DNA from: Nitrospira sp. MA-1
GTDB lineage: Bacteria > Nitrospirota > Nitrospiria > Nitrospirales > UBA8639
Direction of reading: 5' to 3'
Length of the DNA stretch: 64,000 nucleotides
NCBI GenBank assembly: GCA_032139905.1
Contig: JAQJDB010000005.1
Location: 417,001-481,000 of the forward strand
This document shows positions 53,972 through 63,518 of the stretch, piece after piece (within the stretch, counting starts at the first letter, position 1; each line of letters starts with the position of its first letter). The notes beneath the pieces are model-generated. The model had not been told where the DNA came from and did not search any database. It saw nothing but the letters and a program-made list of their open reading frames with translations. The position numbers were made by a program, and so were the translations under genes.

Positions 53972-54676
53972 ATGAAAATTACCCCGGCGTTCAATTTATT
54001 ATTGTTCATTTTGTTCTTGGGAATGATTCTTACTACTAATGGGTGCGTGAGGGTTCATGTTCACGTAGTCCTTCCTCAAACTTCCAGCATACAGTGTTCT
54101 GGCTGTCCATCAACTCCTGATGTGCCCGATTCTCCAGACCAAGGGCCAGACGACGGGCCTGAGAAACTGATATCTCTTAATATTAAAAAGCATCCATCGG
54201 TAGAACTGACTGAAGAAGAAGCTATTAAAATTTTAGAGCAGGCGACCAAAGTGGCGATTACGGATGGCCAATGCAATCTCAAACTGGTTCGCAATGGAGA
54301 GGGAGAAATTGAGAATTTTACCTGGCCCCAAGAGGGACCCAGAGCAGGCGTAGTTTCAAGTAAGTTTGATTTTGAAGTTATTACCGGATTGCCGGGTGTG
54401 AAAGTGATTGAAGATGTCCAATGGTGTAGTAGGCCTGGCCCATGGATAGGTTGTGCTGAACTTCCAGGTGATGCTCTGGTTGTTGAAATGTTGCGGGAGA
54501 AAAAAGGAGATAAAAACCCGTTTTATCAAACGTTAGGTATTCTGTGGCTTCACGAACTTGGCCACAATAAAGGTAACTACCATCGATTAAATTCAACGGC
54601 GGTCATGCATCCCCAAATTTTCTCAGAACACAGCGCACTAACTTCCACCGAATGCGGGAATTTCAAGCTACCATAG
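53972..54676 (+). CDS. Metzincin-like lipoprotein
   Basis: The 234-residue protein has a lipoprotein signal peptide with likely lipidated Cys25 (ILTTNGC), a Pro/Asp-rich linker, and near the C-terminus HELGHNKGNYH: His194, Glu195, His198, Gly201, His204. This fits the metzincin zinc-binding motif HExxHxxGxxH exactly. Met212 in TAVMHP is a candidate Met-turn. It may be an envelope-attached metalloprotease. GAAAGGA lies just upstream of the ATG. I cannot name the subfamily; the rest of the sequence is unfamiliar. Confidence 0.7.
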   Translation: MKITPAFNLLLFILFLGMILTTNGCVRVHVHVVLPQTSSIQCSGCPSTPDVPDSPDQGPDDGPEKLISLNIKKHPSVELTEEEAIKILEQATKVAITDGQCNLKLVRNGEGEIENFTWPQEGPRAGVVSSKFDFEVITGLPGVKVIEDVQWCSRPGPWIGCAELPGDALVVEMLREKKGDKNPFYQTLGILWLHELGHNKGNYHRLNSTAVMHPQIFSEHSALTSTECGNFKLP

Positions 54677-54738
54677 AGGGCATGATGAAACATAAAATCT
54701 GGTGCCCTTTAACCACCGAGAGAAAAGAGAGAACCTTA

Positions 54739-55650
54739 ATGAACAAAATAATATTAATAGTAGGCATGCTCTGGGTGATTGGAGGAGGGTTTTACTTCAA
54801 TCATTTTTCTTTGGCCCAGCAGATAGAAGATGAAAATGCTGTACTTATGCCCGTTGAGCAGTTCGTACACCTAAGCTTTGTTGATAGCTTCCCATTCGAG
54901 AAAATCAAACAATATAGCGCTACACCTAAAATCCAAGCTGACACAGTTAAAAGGTTAGCCGAAATGTTGAAGACAGATTGCACCCCGTATTGTACCAATA
55001 CCCTCACTATGCTGGGCATTATTGGGGGACCGAATTCAGGAGATGCCATTATTACCTTTCTTCAACAGGACAATGAATCTTTATTTGCTAAGGAAAAAGC
55101 AGATGCCTTGATGATACTGGGATATTGGATTAACAATGCGGAAGAAACAACGAAAAGGAATCTTGTGAAGATTAAAGCCCAGGGTATGGGCCAAGGTAGG
55201 GAAATGGGGAGTGAAAAGGAAAGTGCAGATAGACAAATGCTCGTGGAAGCGAATAACGCACTAATAAACAAGGCGACTGAATTCAGCAATTGTCTGGTAT
55301 CTGAGATTCAGAATGGCAGGAGTGAGTGTTCAGGAAACCAAAAAACGGAAATAATTTCACCCAGCCAAATGATAATTAGAAAACGAGCAGCCATTACAGG
55401 ACTTGCCTTAACAGGGTCAAAGCACATCAAGGTGAAAGTAATGGAAAATGGCGAAAATAAAGATATGACAGTGAAAGATTACCTAGAACTTCTCCTCAAA
55501 AATACTGAAGTTGGCACTTCATCACGGGCACACATCACTGAGGCGCTCGAAGCCCAAAATGGGATTGCGGCATTGGGGTTAGCTTGCTATTACGAGAAAA
55601 GGAGCAGCGAATGTCAGGGAAACATAAAAAGGTTTATTGGCCAAAAATAA
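54739..55650 (+). CDS. Exported helical (HEAT-like) hypothetical protein
   Basis: ATG 54739 is chosen because a signal peptide starts there (IILIVGMLWVIGGGFYFNHF, cleavage near SLAQQ). The 303-residue protein is helical, with paired-helix features (TLTMLGIIGGPNSGDAIITF, then KEKADALMILGYWINNAEET) like HEAT-type repeats, and several cysteines (DCTPYCTN; CYYEKRSSEC). No catalytic motif was seen. It lies about 60 bases after the metzincin lipoprotein and is likely cotranscribed. Confidence 0.65.
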   Translation: MNKIILIVGMLWVIGGGFYFNHFSLAQQIEDENAVLMPVEQFVHLSFVDSFPFEKIKQYSATPKIQADTVKRLAEMLKTDCTPYCTNTLTMLGIIGGPNSGDAIITFLQQDNESLFAKEKADALMILGYWINNAEETTKRNLVKIKAQGMGQGREMGSEKESADRQMLVEANNALINKATEFSNCLVSEIQNGRSECSGNQKTEIISPSQMIIRKRAAITGLALTGSKHIKVKVMENGENKDMTVKDYLELLLKNTEVGTSSRAHITEALEAQNGIAALGLACYYEKRSSECQGNIKRFIGQK

Positions 55651-55979
55651 ATAATGAATAACAGATTCAATTAGTCTAAAAAAATCTGAGGAACCCTGCT
55701 TCACCATAGATTCGTAATCAGAATTTGAGAAGTTGAAAGCTTTTATCGGTCAAACTTTCAAGATAGATTTAGGAAGGAAAAGCAATGCTTTCCTTTTATT
55801 TCGGAGAGGGCTTATACCTATAAACAAAACTCCAATGGGGTCCTTTGTTTGCAAACTCAAATATCATGAAACCTAGGAAACCAAAGATTGGAAAGGAAAA
55901 TTCCTTCTGGAATGAACATTCCCTGCCACAGCCTCAAATTTTTTAAATTATTTACTAACACTTATACATGGAGGAAAAA
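55651..55979. other. Intergenic region, nothing recognised
   Basis: About 330 AT-rich bases. No gene or strong hairpin; a promoter for the following lipoprotein gene is expected. Confidence 0.4.
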
Positions 55980-56378
55980 ATGAGCATTCCGAGAATTGCC
56001 GTTGTCCTCATATTTTTGTTTGGGATATTGACTGGTTGTCATACACCATTAATTGACGTCCACGTTGACGTTCGTAGTGGAGTACAACCTGGGAACGGTC
56101 ATCCACCGGGACCAGGCCCTGCCTGTCCACCAGGTTGGCCGGCTCACCTATATTATATGTGTCAGGGTGGTACTCCACCTAATAGTGGAGTCCTCGAAAA
56201 AATTCATGGTACTGGTGCGGGGAAAATTTATGAAGTTAAGGTCGAGGATAAGGGGCAGATCATAAAGTTGTATTTCTCTGTCCCGCCTGATGACGTTCAA
56301 GATGGTCTTCAAGAAAAGGATGAAGTAGTTTTTTCTTTCGACGATCCTGGTACTAGGAAATTACTAAAAGCACAATAA
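55980..56378 (+). CDS. Small lipoprotein with Pro/Gly-rich linker
   Basis: ATG 55980 has GGAGG five bases upstream. The 132-residue protein has a lipobox ILTGC (Cys20) followed by IDVHVDVRSG, similar to CVRVHVHVVL just after the lipid cysteine of the gene at 53972. Then comes a Pro/Gly linker (PGNGHPPGPGPACPPGWP) and a small beta domain (GKIYEVKVEDKGQIIKLYFS). No function known. Confidence 0.65.
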   Translation: MSIPRIAVVLIFLFGILTGCHTPLIDVHVDVRSGVQPGNGHPPGPGPACPPGWPAHLYYMCQGGTPPNSGVLEKIHGTGAGKIYEVKVEDKGQIIKLYFSVPPDDVQDGLQEKDEVVFSFDDPGTRKLLKAQ

Positions 56379-56595
56379 TATCTCTATGTGCCGGTTCTAT
56401 TGATTACAATCCGAAAGGCATGTCCGATGTTCGGTTCTGCATAATTTTCTGAATACCTTTCGGGGGATAGCAGATTGGACCAAGAGTCCACATTTGACAT
56501 CTTTTTTAAGATGAAAGAGGATGCTTAGGGTTAGAGAGGGCAAATATTAAGCCTTTGGAAAAAGGCAAGGTTATAAAGCCCATTTTAAGGGGCAC

Positions 56596-59500
56596 ATGGT
56601 TTTTTCAATGCTGGGCATTCATAAACGAATGTTATTACGGTTTTTTGGCACACTCATACCGGTCCTGACGTTGCCATTGACCCTGGCGACCTTCAGCCGG
56701 AGTCAAGTGACGACGGCCATTACCTCCGATGGCACAATGGGCACGGCGGTTACTCAGATTGGAAGCCTTCATGATATCACCGGGGGGACCAGGCCGGGTA
56801 ATGGCCATAATCTATTTCATAGTTTCGGTCAATTTAGTGTGGCAGGAGGGGACATTGCCAATTTTCGGAACAACACTGGACTTCCAACAGAAAATATTCT
56901 GAGCCGTGTCACTGGCGGTAATCCCTCGAACATTTTGGGAACGATTCAGACCCAAGGGTTCAGCAACGCCAACCTGTACATCATGAATCCTGCCGGCATC
57001 ATCTTTGGTCCTGATGCCTCGTTGAACGTAGGCGGGTCGACACATTTCACGACCTCTGATTATTTACGACTTAGTGACGGCATCCAGTTCACCGCGCTTC
57101 CCAGCGCTCAAGATGCATTGCTGACTGTGGCGCCCGTCGCGGCCTTTGGATTTCTGGAATCGAACCCTTCTTCAATTGTAGTTGGGGGAAGCTCGTTATC
57201 GGTTTCCGAAGGACAAACGTTTTCGCTTAATGGTGGAGAAATCAATATTATTGGCAGTGAACTCAATGCACCAGGAGGAAAGATAGTCTTAACCAGTGTG
57301 GCCTCGCCTGGTGAGGTGTTGGCCACTACTTATGACAGTGCACCCAATGTCAATGGGCAATCGTTCACCAGGATGGGCAACATAGCACTGTTGGAAGGCA
57401 CGACGCTGGATGTGTCCGGCAAGCCGGCAGGGACGGTAGTTATTCGTGGTGGTCAACTTATGGTCGATGGTTCAACCATTTCTGCCAATACCACCGGACC
57501 TGCAAGTGGACTTTTAGAGTCTCCAGGAGCCGGAATTGACATAGCGACTACTGGAAACTTTCTTATCGATAATGGGTCTCTCATTGAGGCAAATGTTTTG
57601 GAGGGTTCCCTGGCTGGTAAAGACATCTTCTTGAACGCCGGCCAAACTTTGGAAGTAAGGAATAACAGCATGGTTCACACGTATGCGCTTGGTGGATCGG
57701 GGAACGCCGGGAATATCGAGGTATATGCGGATAAAGTCCTAATGTCTGATGCCTTTCAACCTTTTGAGAGCGTGACATTTGGTGCTTTTCTCGGGAATTC
57801 GACAGGAAATGCTGGGAATATCTCAATGATCGCAAAAGATTTCCAAATGACGGGAGCAGCCATGACGGCTACGACGGTTGGTGGGACGGGGCAAGCGGGG
57901 AATATTAATGTCAAGGCAGGCGAGATGTCTCTCAATCGCGCTGTCATTTCGGCGAACAGTGTTGGTTCGAGTGGTAATGCAGGACATGTCCAAATCACAG
58001 CGGACAAATTAACCCTTAGGAATTTTACTAATATTGAATCCGCTTCTTTTGGGGGTGCGACGGGTAATGCTGATAGCGTCAATGTAGTGGTCAACGGCCA
58101 ACTGACAATAGAGGAACGCTCGTCAATAGTTGTGCGATCTGCAAGCACGGCTGCAGACGGTGATCTGACGATTAGAGCGGAAGATATTGTCATCACGGGT
58201 ATTCGAGACTCGATGTTCCCGTTAGTAGGTCAAGCTGGTGCGGATTTTACGGGTCTTAGAACGACCACGAGCAATGGGAAGGGTGCGGACATGCAAATCA
58301 CGGCTCGTAATCTTCAGTTGACAGATAAAGCCTTCCTAAACGCGTCCACCGATGGCCCTGGGCCAGCCGGAAATATTTCAATTAATCTTTCAGGCGGGTT
58401 AAAGATTGCTGATGGCGGAGAAATCAGAGCCATTACTGAGGGAAGCGGTGCTGCCGGCAAAATCGAGGTGGTCGCCGATTCGGTTGAGCTTTCCGGAAAG
58501 ATTGCGTTTCCCTTTATTGAAAGGGATGGCACTACGGTTGCTTTAGGTTTTAGTCGAATCTCTGCTCAAACCGATGACACAGGCACTGGCGGAACAATTG
58601 GGATCACGGCCCGGGAGATCAACATACTTGATGGAGGTTCTGTGACGTCCAGCTCATTAGGCGAGGGAGACGGGGGGGCTATTCGTTTAAGTGCCGACAC
58701 GATTTCGATTTCTGGTGAGAATCAAGAAAAGACGGCATTTGGTGTTGATCCGCGTTCGTCCATCACCACTGAAAACGAGGGCCGCATTCCAGGGCCGGAA
58801 GCTACAGGCATTGCCGGGAACATTAATATTCAAGCTGGGACCCTGAATCTTGAACAGGGGTTGGTCAGTGCTCGGACAGCAAGTGCGGGAGTAGGGGGAA
58901 CCATTGAAGTCTCGACGAGCCAACTCTCACTTACCGAAGGGTCCACCATAACTGCGGGGAGCACCTCCACCGGGAATTCCGGGGGTATTAATCTTAAGGC
59001 TGATGCCACTGTTTTGATAAGTAATAGTGATGTCACAACCGAGGCTACCGAAAGCGTTGGAGGCAACATTTCCCTTATGGCTAATAACGTTACTTTTGAT
59101 AACCATGCCATCGTTTCGGCATCAAGCTCAGGGCCGGGTAACGCTGGGAGTATTCAAATTACGGCTAATGATACGATCTATCTCGATAAGGCCACCGTGG
59201 CCACGGACGCTCAGATGGCTTCAGGTGGCAACATCACACTCACCGCCAACCAGATGATTCAATTGGTCGACAGTACCATTGCGAGTTCGGTCCAGGGGGA
59301 GGAGGCAGACACGACCGGAGGCGATGTCACGTTAGATCCGGATTTCATCATACTTCAGAACAGTGATATTCTGGCCAAGGCTGTGGCCGGTCAGGGGGGC
59401 AATATTACGTTAATCGCGAACAAGGCGGTCTTATTGGATGCCCAGAGCACGCTAGATGCCTCCTCCCAAACGGGGATCAGCGGCGCGGTCAGGATTGAAT

Positions 59501-59838
59501 CGCCTATTCAAGTGCTGAGTGGCACGATTGCGCCTCTGCCCGATCAGCCGGTGAACGTGGCCACGCTCTATGCGTCCCGCTGTGTGGCAGGAGAGGGCGG
59601 CCACTTTAGTACCTTTGTGGATTCCAAGTCCGACAGTGTGGCGCCCACGCCCGGCACCTTTTTAGCCAGCCCGTTCCTGCCGGTCACGGATGTGTCACAG
59701 CAGGCAATGGCGCAGAACAAGCAGGCACATGCTTTGGAAGTGACGCTATCCGATCCAGAGGCTTCAATTCATCTAGCGGCTTATACGCCCCCCGTGCTGT
59801 TCACGCAGGCCACAGGCGAACCTATTCCCTGTCCGTAG
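56596..59838 (+). CDS. Filamentous-haemagglutinin-type exoprotein (TPS domain)
   Basis: The 1080-residue protein has a signal peptide (about 1-36) and a two-partner-secretion domain (about 40-290): ITGGTRPGNGHNLFHSFGQF, IANFRNNTGLPTENILSRVT, GGNPSNILGTIQTQG, then LYIMNPAGIIFGPDASLNVG. A long beta-helix follows, with repeats like GNAGNISM. The end has LYASRCVAGEGG, typical of cyanobacterial-type members. It should be exported by an outer-membrane TpsB (ShlB/FhaC) pore, but none is in the window. AAGGGG precedes the ATG closely. Confidence 0.9.
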   Translation: MVFSMLGIHKRMLLRFFGTLIPVLTLPLTLATFSRSQVTTAITSDGTMGTAVTQIGSLHDITGGTRPGNGHNLFHSFGQFSVAGGDIANFRNNTGLPTENILSRVTGGNPSNILGTIQTQGFSNANLYIMNPAGIIFGPDASLNVGGSTHFTTSDYLRLSDGIQFTALPSAQDALLTVAPVAAFGFLESNPSSIVVGGSSLSVSEGQTFSLNGGEINIIGSELNAPGGKIVLTSVASPGEVLATTYDSAPNVNGQSFTRMGNIALLEGTTLDVSGKPAGTVVIRGGQLMVDGSTISANTTGPASGLLESPGAGIDIATTGNFLIDNGSLIEANVLEGSLAGKDIFLNAGQTLEVRNNSMVHTYALGGSGNAGNIEVYADKVLMSDAFQPFESVTFGAFLGNSTGNAGNISMIAKDFQMTGAAMTATTVGGTGQAGNINVKAGEMSLNRAVISANSVGSSGNAGHVQITADKLTLRNFTNIESASFGGATGNADSVNVVVNGQLTIEERSSIVVRSASTAADGDLTIRAEDIVITGIRDSMFPLVGQAGADFTGLRTTTSNGKGADMQITARNLQLTDKAFLNASTDGPGPAGNISINLSGGLKIADGGEIRAITEGSGAAGKIEVVADSVELSGKIAFPFIERDGTTVALGFSRISAQTDDTGTGGTIGITAREINILDGGSVTSSSLGEGDGGAIRLSADTISISGENQEKTAFGVDPRSSITTENEGRIPGPEATGIAGNINIQAGTLNLEQGLVSARTASAGVGGTIEVSTSQLSLTEGSTITAGSTSTGNSGGINLKADATVLISNSDVTTEATESVGGNISLMANNVTFDNHAIVSASSSGPGNAGSIQITANDTIYLDKATVATDAQMASGGNITLTANQMIQLVDSTIASSVQGEEADTTGGDVTLDPDFIILQNSDILAKAVAGQGGNITLIANKAVLLDAQSTLDASSQTGISGAVRIESPIQVLSGTIAPLPDQPVNVATLYASRCVAGEGGHFSTFVDSKSDSVAPTPGTFLASPFLPVTDVSQQAMAQNKQAHALEVTLSDPEASIHLAAYTPPVLFTQATGEPIPCP
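59335..59657. repeat. 323-bp exact repeat, copy 1
   Basis: These bases within the 3' part of the first exoprotein gene are identical to 62391-62713 at every position I compared, with an offset of 3056. Flanking bases differ at once on both sides. It encodes the last beta-helix turns and the ASRCVAGEGG region. Confidence 0.9.
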
Positions 59839-59846
59839 GTCGTTCC

Positions 59847-62800
59847 ATGAAGATTTGGCCCTCGGTTTCCCTCGGGCTTTTCATCTTCCTTCTCGGCGGG
59901 GTGACCTATGGTCAAACGCCCCCTCCCATCACGTCGTCAGGTTTAAACACTCAAATCAGTGCCCCGGTGAATGTTCCTGGTGGAGGGGTCCAGCACAATA
60001 TTACCGGCGGAACGCGACCGGGGGGCGGAGGAAACCTGTTTCATAGCTTCGGGGAGTTCGGGGTCCCAACGAACAACATTGCCAACTTTCTGAACGATTC
60101 CGGACTTCCGACATCCAACATTCTCAGCCGGGTTACGGGCGGTAATCCTTCAAACATAAGGGGGACGATTCGGACCCAAGGCCTTCGGCAATGCCAATTT
60201 GTTTCTTATGAATCCGGCTGGGATTGTGTTTGGGCCCAATGCCTCCTTGTATGTGGGTGGGGCTGCTCATTTCACCACGGCTGATTATTTAAGACTCAAC
60301 GATGGGGTCCAGTTCACGGCTCTTCCTGGGCCACAGGATGCGCTGTTGAGCGTGGCCCCGGTGGCAGCCTTTGGATTTCTTGAATCCAATCCGGCTTTTA
60401 TTTCGGTTCAAGAGAGTACGTTATCGGTTTCAGAAGGACGGACCCTTTCGCTGGTTGGGGGAGATCTAACAATCCCTGGTAGCACTCTTAATGCGCCGGT
60501 AGGGAAAATTGCCCTAGCCAGTGTGGCCTCGCCTGGAGAAATTCTGTCGGAAACGTTGGCTCAGGCCCCCAATGTTAATGGGCAATCCTTTGAGGCGCTG
60601 GGCATGATTCACATCTCGGAGAAATTTGTCATCGATGCCAGCGGTAAGGGCGGCGGCACCGTGGTAATTCGAGGCGGCCGTCTTTGGTGGACAATTCCAT
60701 CATTTCTGCCAATACCACGGATCCGGCCATGGGTCCGCCGGTGGATAATCCCGGTACAGGCATTGATATCAATATGAGCGGGAAGGTCGTGATTCAGAAT
60801 GGCGCCACCCTCGAATCAAACGTGGCCGAAGACGCCGCTTTGGGGATTGGATCGGGTGGTGTGCATGTGAAAGCTGACCGCATAGAAATATTGGGCCCTC
60901 AGGATTTTGTTCCTCCTGATCCTTTTGAGCCCATTGACCCTTCTAATCCTCCTGCTCTTCCTCCTTTTTCAGGTATTAGGTCGAATGTTGAGGATGGTAG
61001 TAGGGGAGGACCAAGCGGAGATATTCTGCTGGAGGCGAATTCTTTCCTGATGAATGATTTTGGGACCGGCAGCTTTGTCCAGATCCAAACCAATACGGCT
61101 GGTGAAGGCGACTCTAGCAATATTAGTGTAAGGACCTCCGGAAATCTCGACCTCCTGGGTAGTTCTATCGGTGGATTTTCCGGTTCATTTTCTGCATCAC
61201 CTTCGATGTCTGTCTTAGGAAATGCAACTAATATCGAACTGACGAGCACGGCGGGAAATATTTCGTTGACAGAATCCTTCGTCAGTTCGCAAACTTTTGG
61301 CGGGGGAGTTGTGGGATCTATCAAGGTGAACGCGCCAAAAGGTGACATTCTAATGACTGGGTCTGGAGCGGATATTTTCACTTTCATTTCAGGAACTGCA
61401 GGGGTTGAAGGCAATGGAGGGATTCAGGTTACTGCGAACAACCTGATTATGAATGGGGCTCGCATTGCGATCGACAATTTTTTCCCGGCTTTGCCAGGGG
61501 CTATAACCTTGAACCTCTCCCGGAGCTTGATTCTGAATAGTGCCAACTTGATTCTGGATAATGGCATAATTATCCCTGTCCCCTCTGGCATTCAAACGAC
61601 CACAAGGGGACCAGCCTCTTCTTCTGATCTGAACATCAGGGCATCTGACATCTTGGTTAGCGGAAACAGCTCCCTTTCCACAGAGACGTTCGGTCCAGGT
61701 GATGCAGGTGCCCTCACTGTTTTTGCGCAGAATCTTCACCTGACCAACGGTGGGCAATTGCGAAGTAGCAGTACGATCGGTCCTGCCTTCTCAGGACAGG
61801 AACCTCCCCCCCCTCCCTCCGGCTCGGGAGGAACGATCAATATCCAAGGGTTGGCCATTCCTGCTGATTCGATCGTGATCGAAGGTGCCGGTTCCGGAAT
61901 TTTCACCGACACTGAGGGCAGCGGGTCGGCTGGGAGCACCACGTTGACTGCAAGGCAGCTCACTATCACTTCGGGCGGAAGGATTGAGGCCAATACTTCA
62001 GCTCAGGGCGCTGGTGGAAACATTACCGTGAACGCCCCTGGCAACGTGTCCATTAGCGGAAGGTCGGGTGGCGTGTTCAGTCAGACGACTGGGACGGAGC
62101 CCGGCTCCGGGGCAGGCGGGGCGATCTCATTGATGGCTGGTCAAAACTTCGCCCTGAGTGACGGGGCAACGGTCTCGGCGAGCAGCGACGGACCAGGCAA
62201 TGCTGGAAATATTAATATCACCGGCCATGACACGATTCTGATCGATAAGGCCACCGTAACCACCGAAGCGGTCCAAGCCTCAGGGGGCAATATCACACTC
62301 ACCGCAAACGACATGATTCAATTGGTCGACAGTACCATTGCCAGTTCGGTCCAGGGGGACGCAAACACGGCCGGAGGCGATGTCACGTTGGATCCGGATT
62401 TCATCATACTTCAGAACAGTGATATTCTGGCCAAGGCTGTGGCCGGTCAGGGGGGCAATATTACGTTAATCGCGAACAAGGCGGTCTTATTGGATGCCCA
62501 GAGCACGCTAGATGCCTCCTCCCAAACGGGGATCAGCGGCGCGGTCAGGATTGAATCGCCTATTCAAGTGCTGAGTGGCACGATTGCGCCTCTGCCCGAT
62601 CAGCCGGTGAACGTGGCCACGCTCTATGCGTCCCGCTGTGTGGCAGGAGAGGGCGGCCACTTTAGTACCTTTGTGGATTCCAAGTCCGACAGTGTGGCGC
62701 CCACGCCCGGCACATTCTTAGCCAGTCCGTTTCTCCCCCAAATGAGTTCATCCCCTTCGGGCGCATTGGGGGATACCGGTACGCGCTCCGTGGATTCTGG

Positions 62801-62891
62801 CCAAGACTCGACTTCCTCTATCCATTTGGCCGCCTATTCTCCTCCCGTGCTGTTCGGGCTAGGTGAGGGGATGCTTTCTGTCTGTCCTTGA
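59847..62891 (+). pseudogene. Second filamentous-haemagglutinin-type exoprotein, two compensating frameshifts
   Basis: The gene starts 8 bases after the first exoprotein stop and encodes a signal peptide, TPS domain and beta-helix like its neighbour. The frame shifts near 60182 (one extra base in ACCCAAGGCCTTC relative to the paralogue) and shifts back near 60684 (one base missing at CGTCTTTGG). The roughly 500 bases between are homologous when read in the second frame (LFLMNPAGIVFGPNASLYVG). The shifts cancel, so the remaining 735 codons are in the original frame. This may be a real inactivation or two sequence errors. Its 3' end shares 323 identical bases with the first gene. Confidence 0.8.
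62391..62713. repeat. 323-bp exact repeat, copy 2
   Basis: Direct copy of 59335-59657 inside the second exoprotein gene. The sharp borders suggest recent gene conversion, and recombination between copies could delete or duplicate one gene. Confidence 0.9.
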
Positions 62892-63410
62892 TGTGGGATG
62901 TCGGATTTCGGACATTTCCCGATGTACCCACCCGCGCTCCTCTAAAATAAATTCTTAGGAAGTTCCCCGTGTCATCCTGCCTGGTAGATTATGGACAGGC
63001 ATTCCCATACGACGTGTCATTCAAAAAGGTGTGATTGTGCAGCTTGTTCAATCGCCATCATCCCCGGCATTTATAATCCGAAATCAAGCTTTTTTGGCTT
63101 TGGCTCATTTCGGACAGATTGCGATGGCTCCTTGCGCGAATGACATGGAGGGTCTTATGGATTCCCGATGGTTAGAGTGGGGTATGACGGAGAGGGGGCG
63201 AGGGAGAACGAAGTTCTCACGCGTCGAAGGGCTTTTTTATCCTGAACCCTTTGGTTCTGTCAGGACATATTTCCTGAAGGATCTTGAATAGTTGAGTTAT
63301 CTTCAATCTACACATAGATCCTTCGTTTCACTCGATGCCAATTTGATGAGGGCTAAACCGAATTATGGATTGGATGTTAAATGGCTGAATGCGACGATCA
63401 ACGTTTTTTG
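62892..63410. other. Intergenic region, nothing recognised
   Basis: About 520 bases after the second exoprotein gene. Short frames at 63031 and 63292 lack ribosome sites and protein-like character. Confidence 0.4.
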
Positions 63411-63518
63411 TTATTTACCACGGTTAGACAGGAATAGCACCCATGCAACCGCCAGCCCGATTATGCAGCTTATTGAAGTTCCGAGGACGATGTTTTGGTA
63501 AATTTCATAAAGTTGCAT
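63411..63518 (-). CDS. 35-residue single-pass membrane protein
   Basis: On the minus strand, ATG 63518 is preceded by AAAAGG about eight bases upstream. The product is a short amphipathic start (MQLYEIYQNI) and one hydrophobic helix (ISCIIGLAVAWVLFL) ending SNRGK, a layout typical of small membrane proteins that bind larger complexes. No family recognised. Confidence 0.5.
   Translation of the reverse strand: MQLYEIYQNIVLGTSISCIIGLAVAWVLFLSNRGK

Noticed and set aside
57756-58196. Long antisense frames within the exoprotein genes
   Set aside because: They arise from the repetitive GGN/GCN composition of the beta-helix coding strand; none has a ribosome site or family match.
63031-63501. Two short frames downstream of the exoprotein genes
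   Set aside because: No family resemblance and no start signals; a minus-strand small protein at 63411-63518 fits better in part of this stretch.
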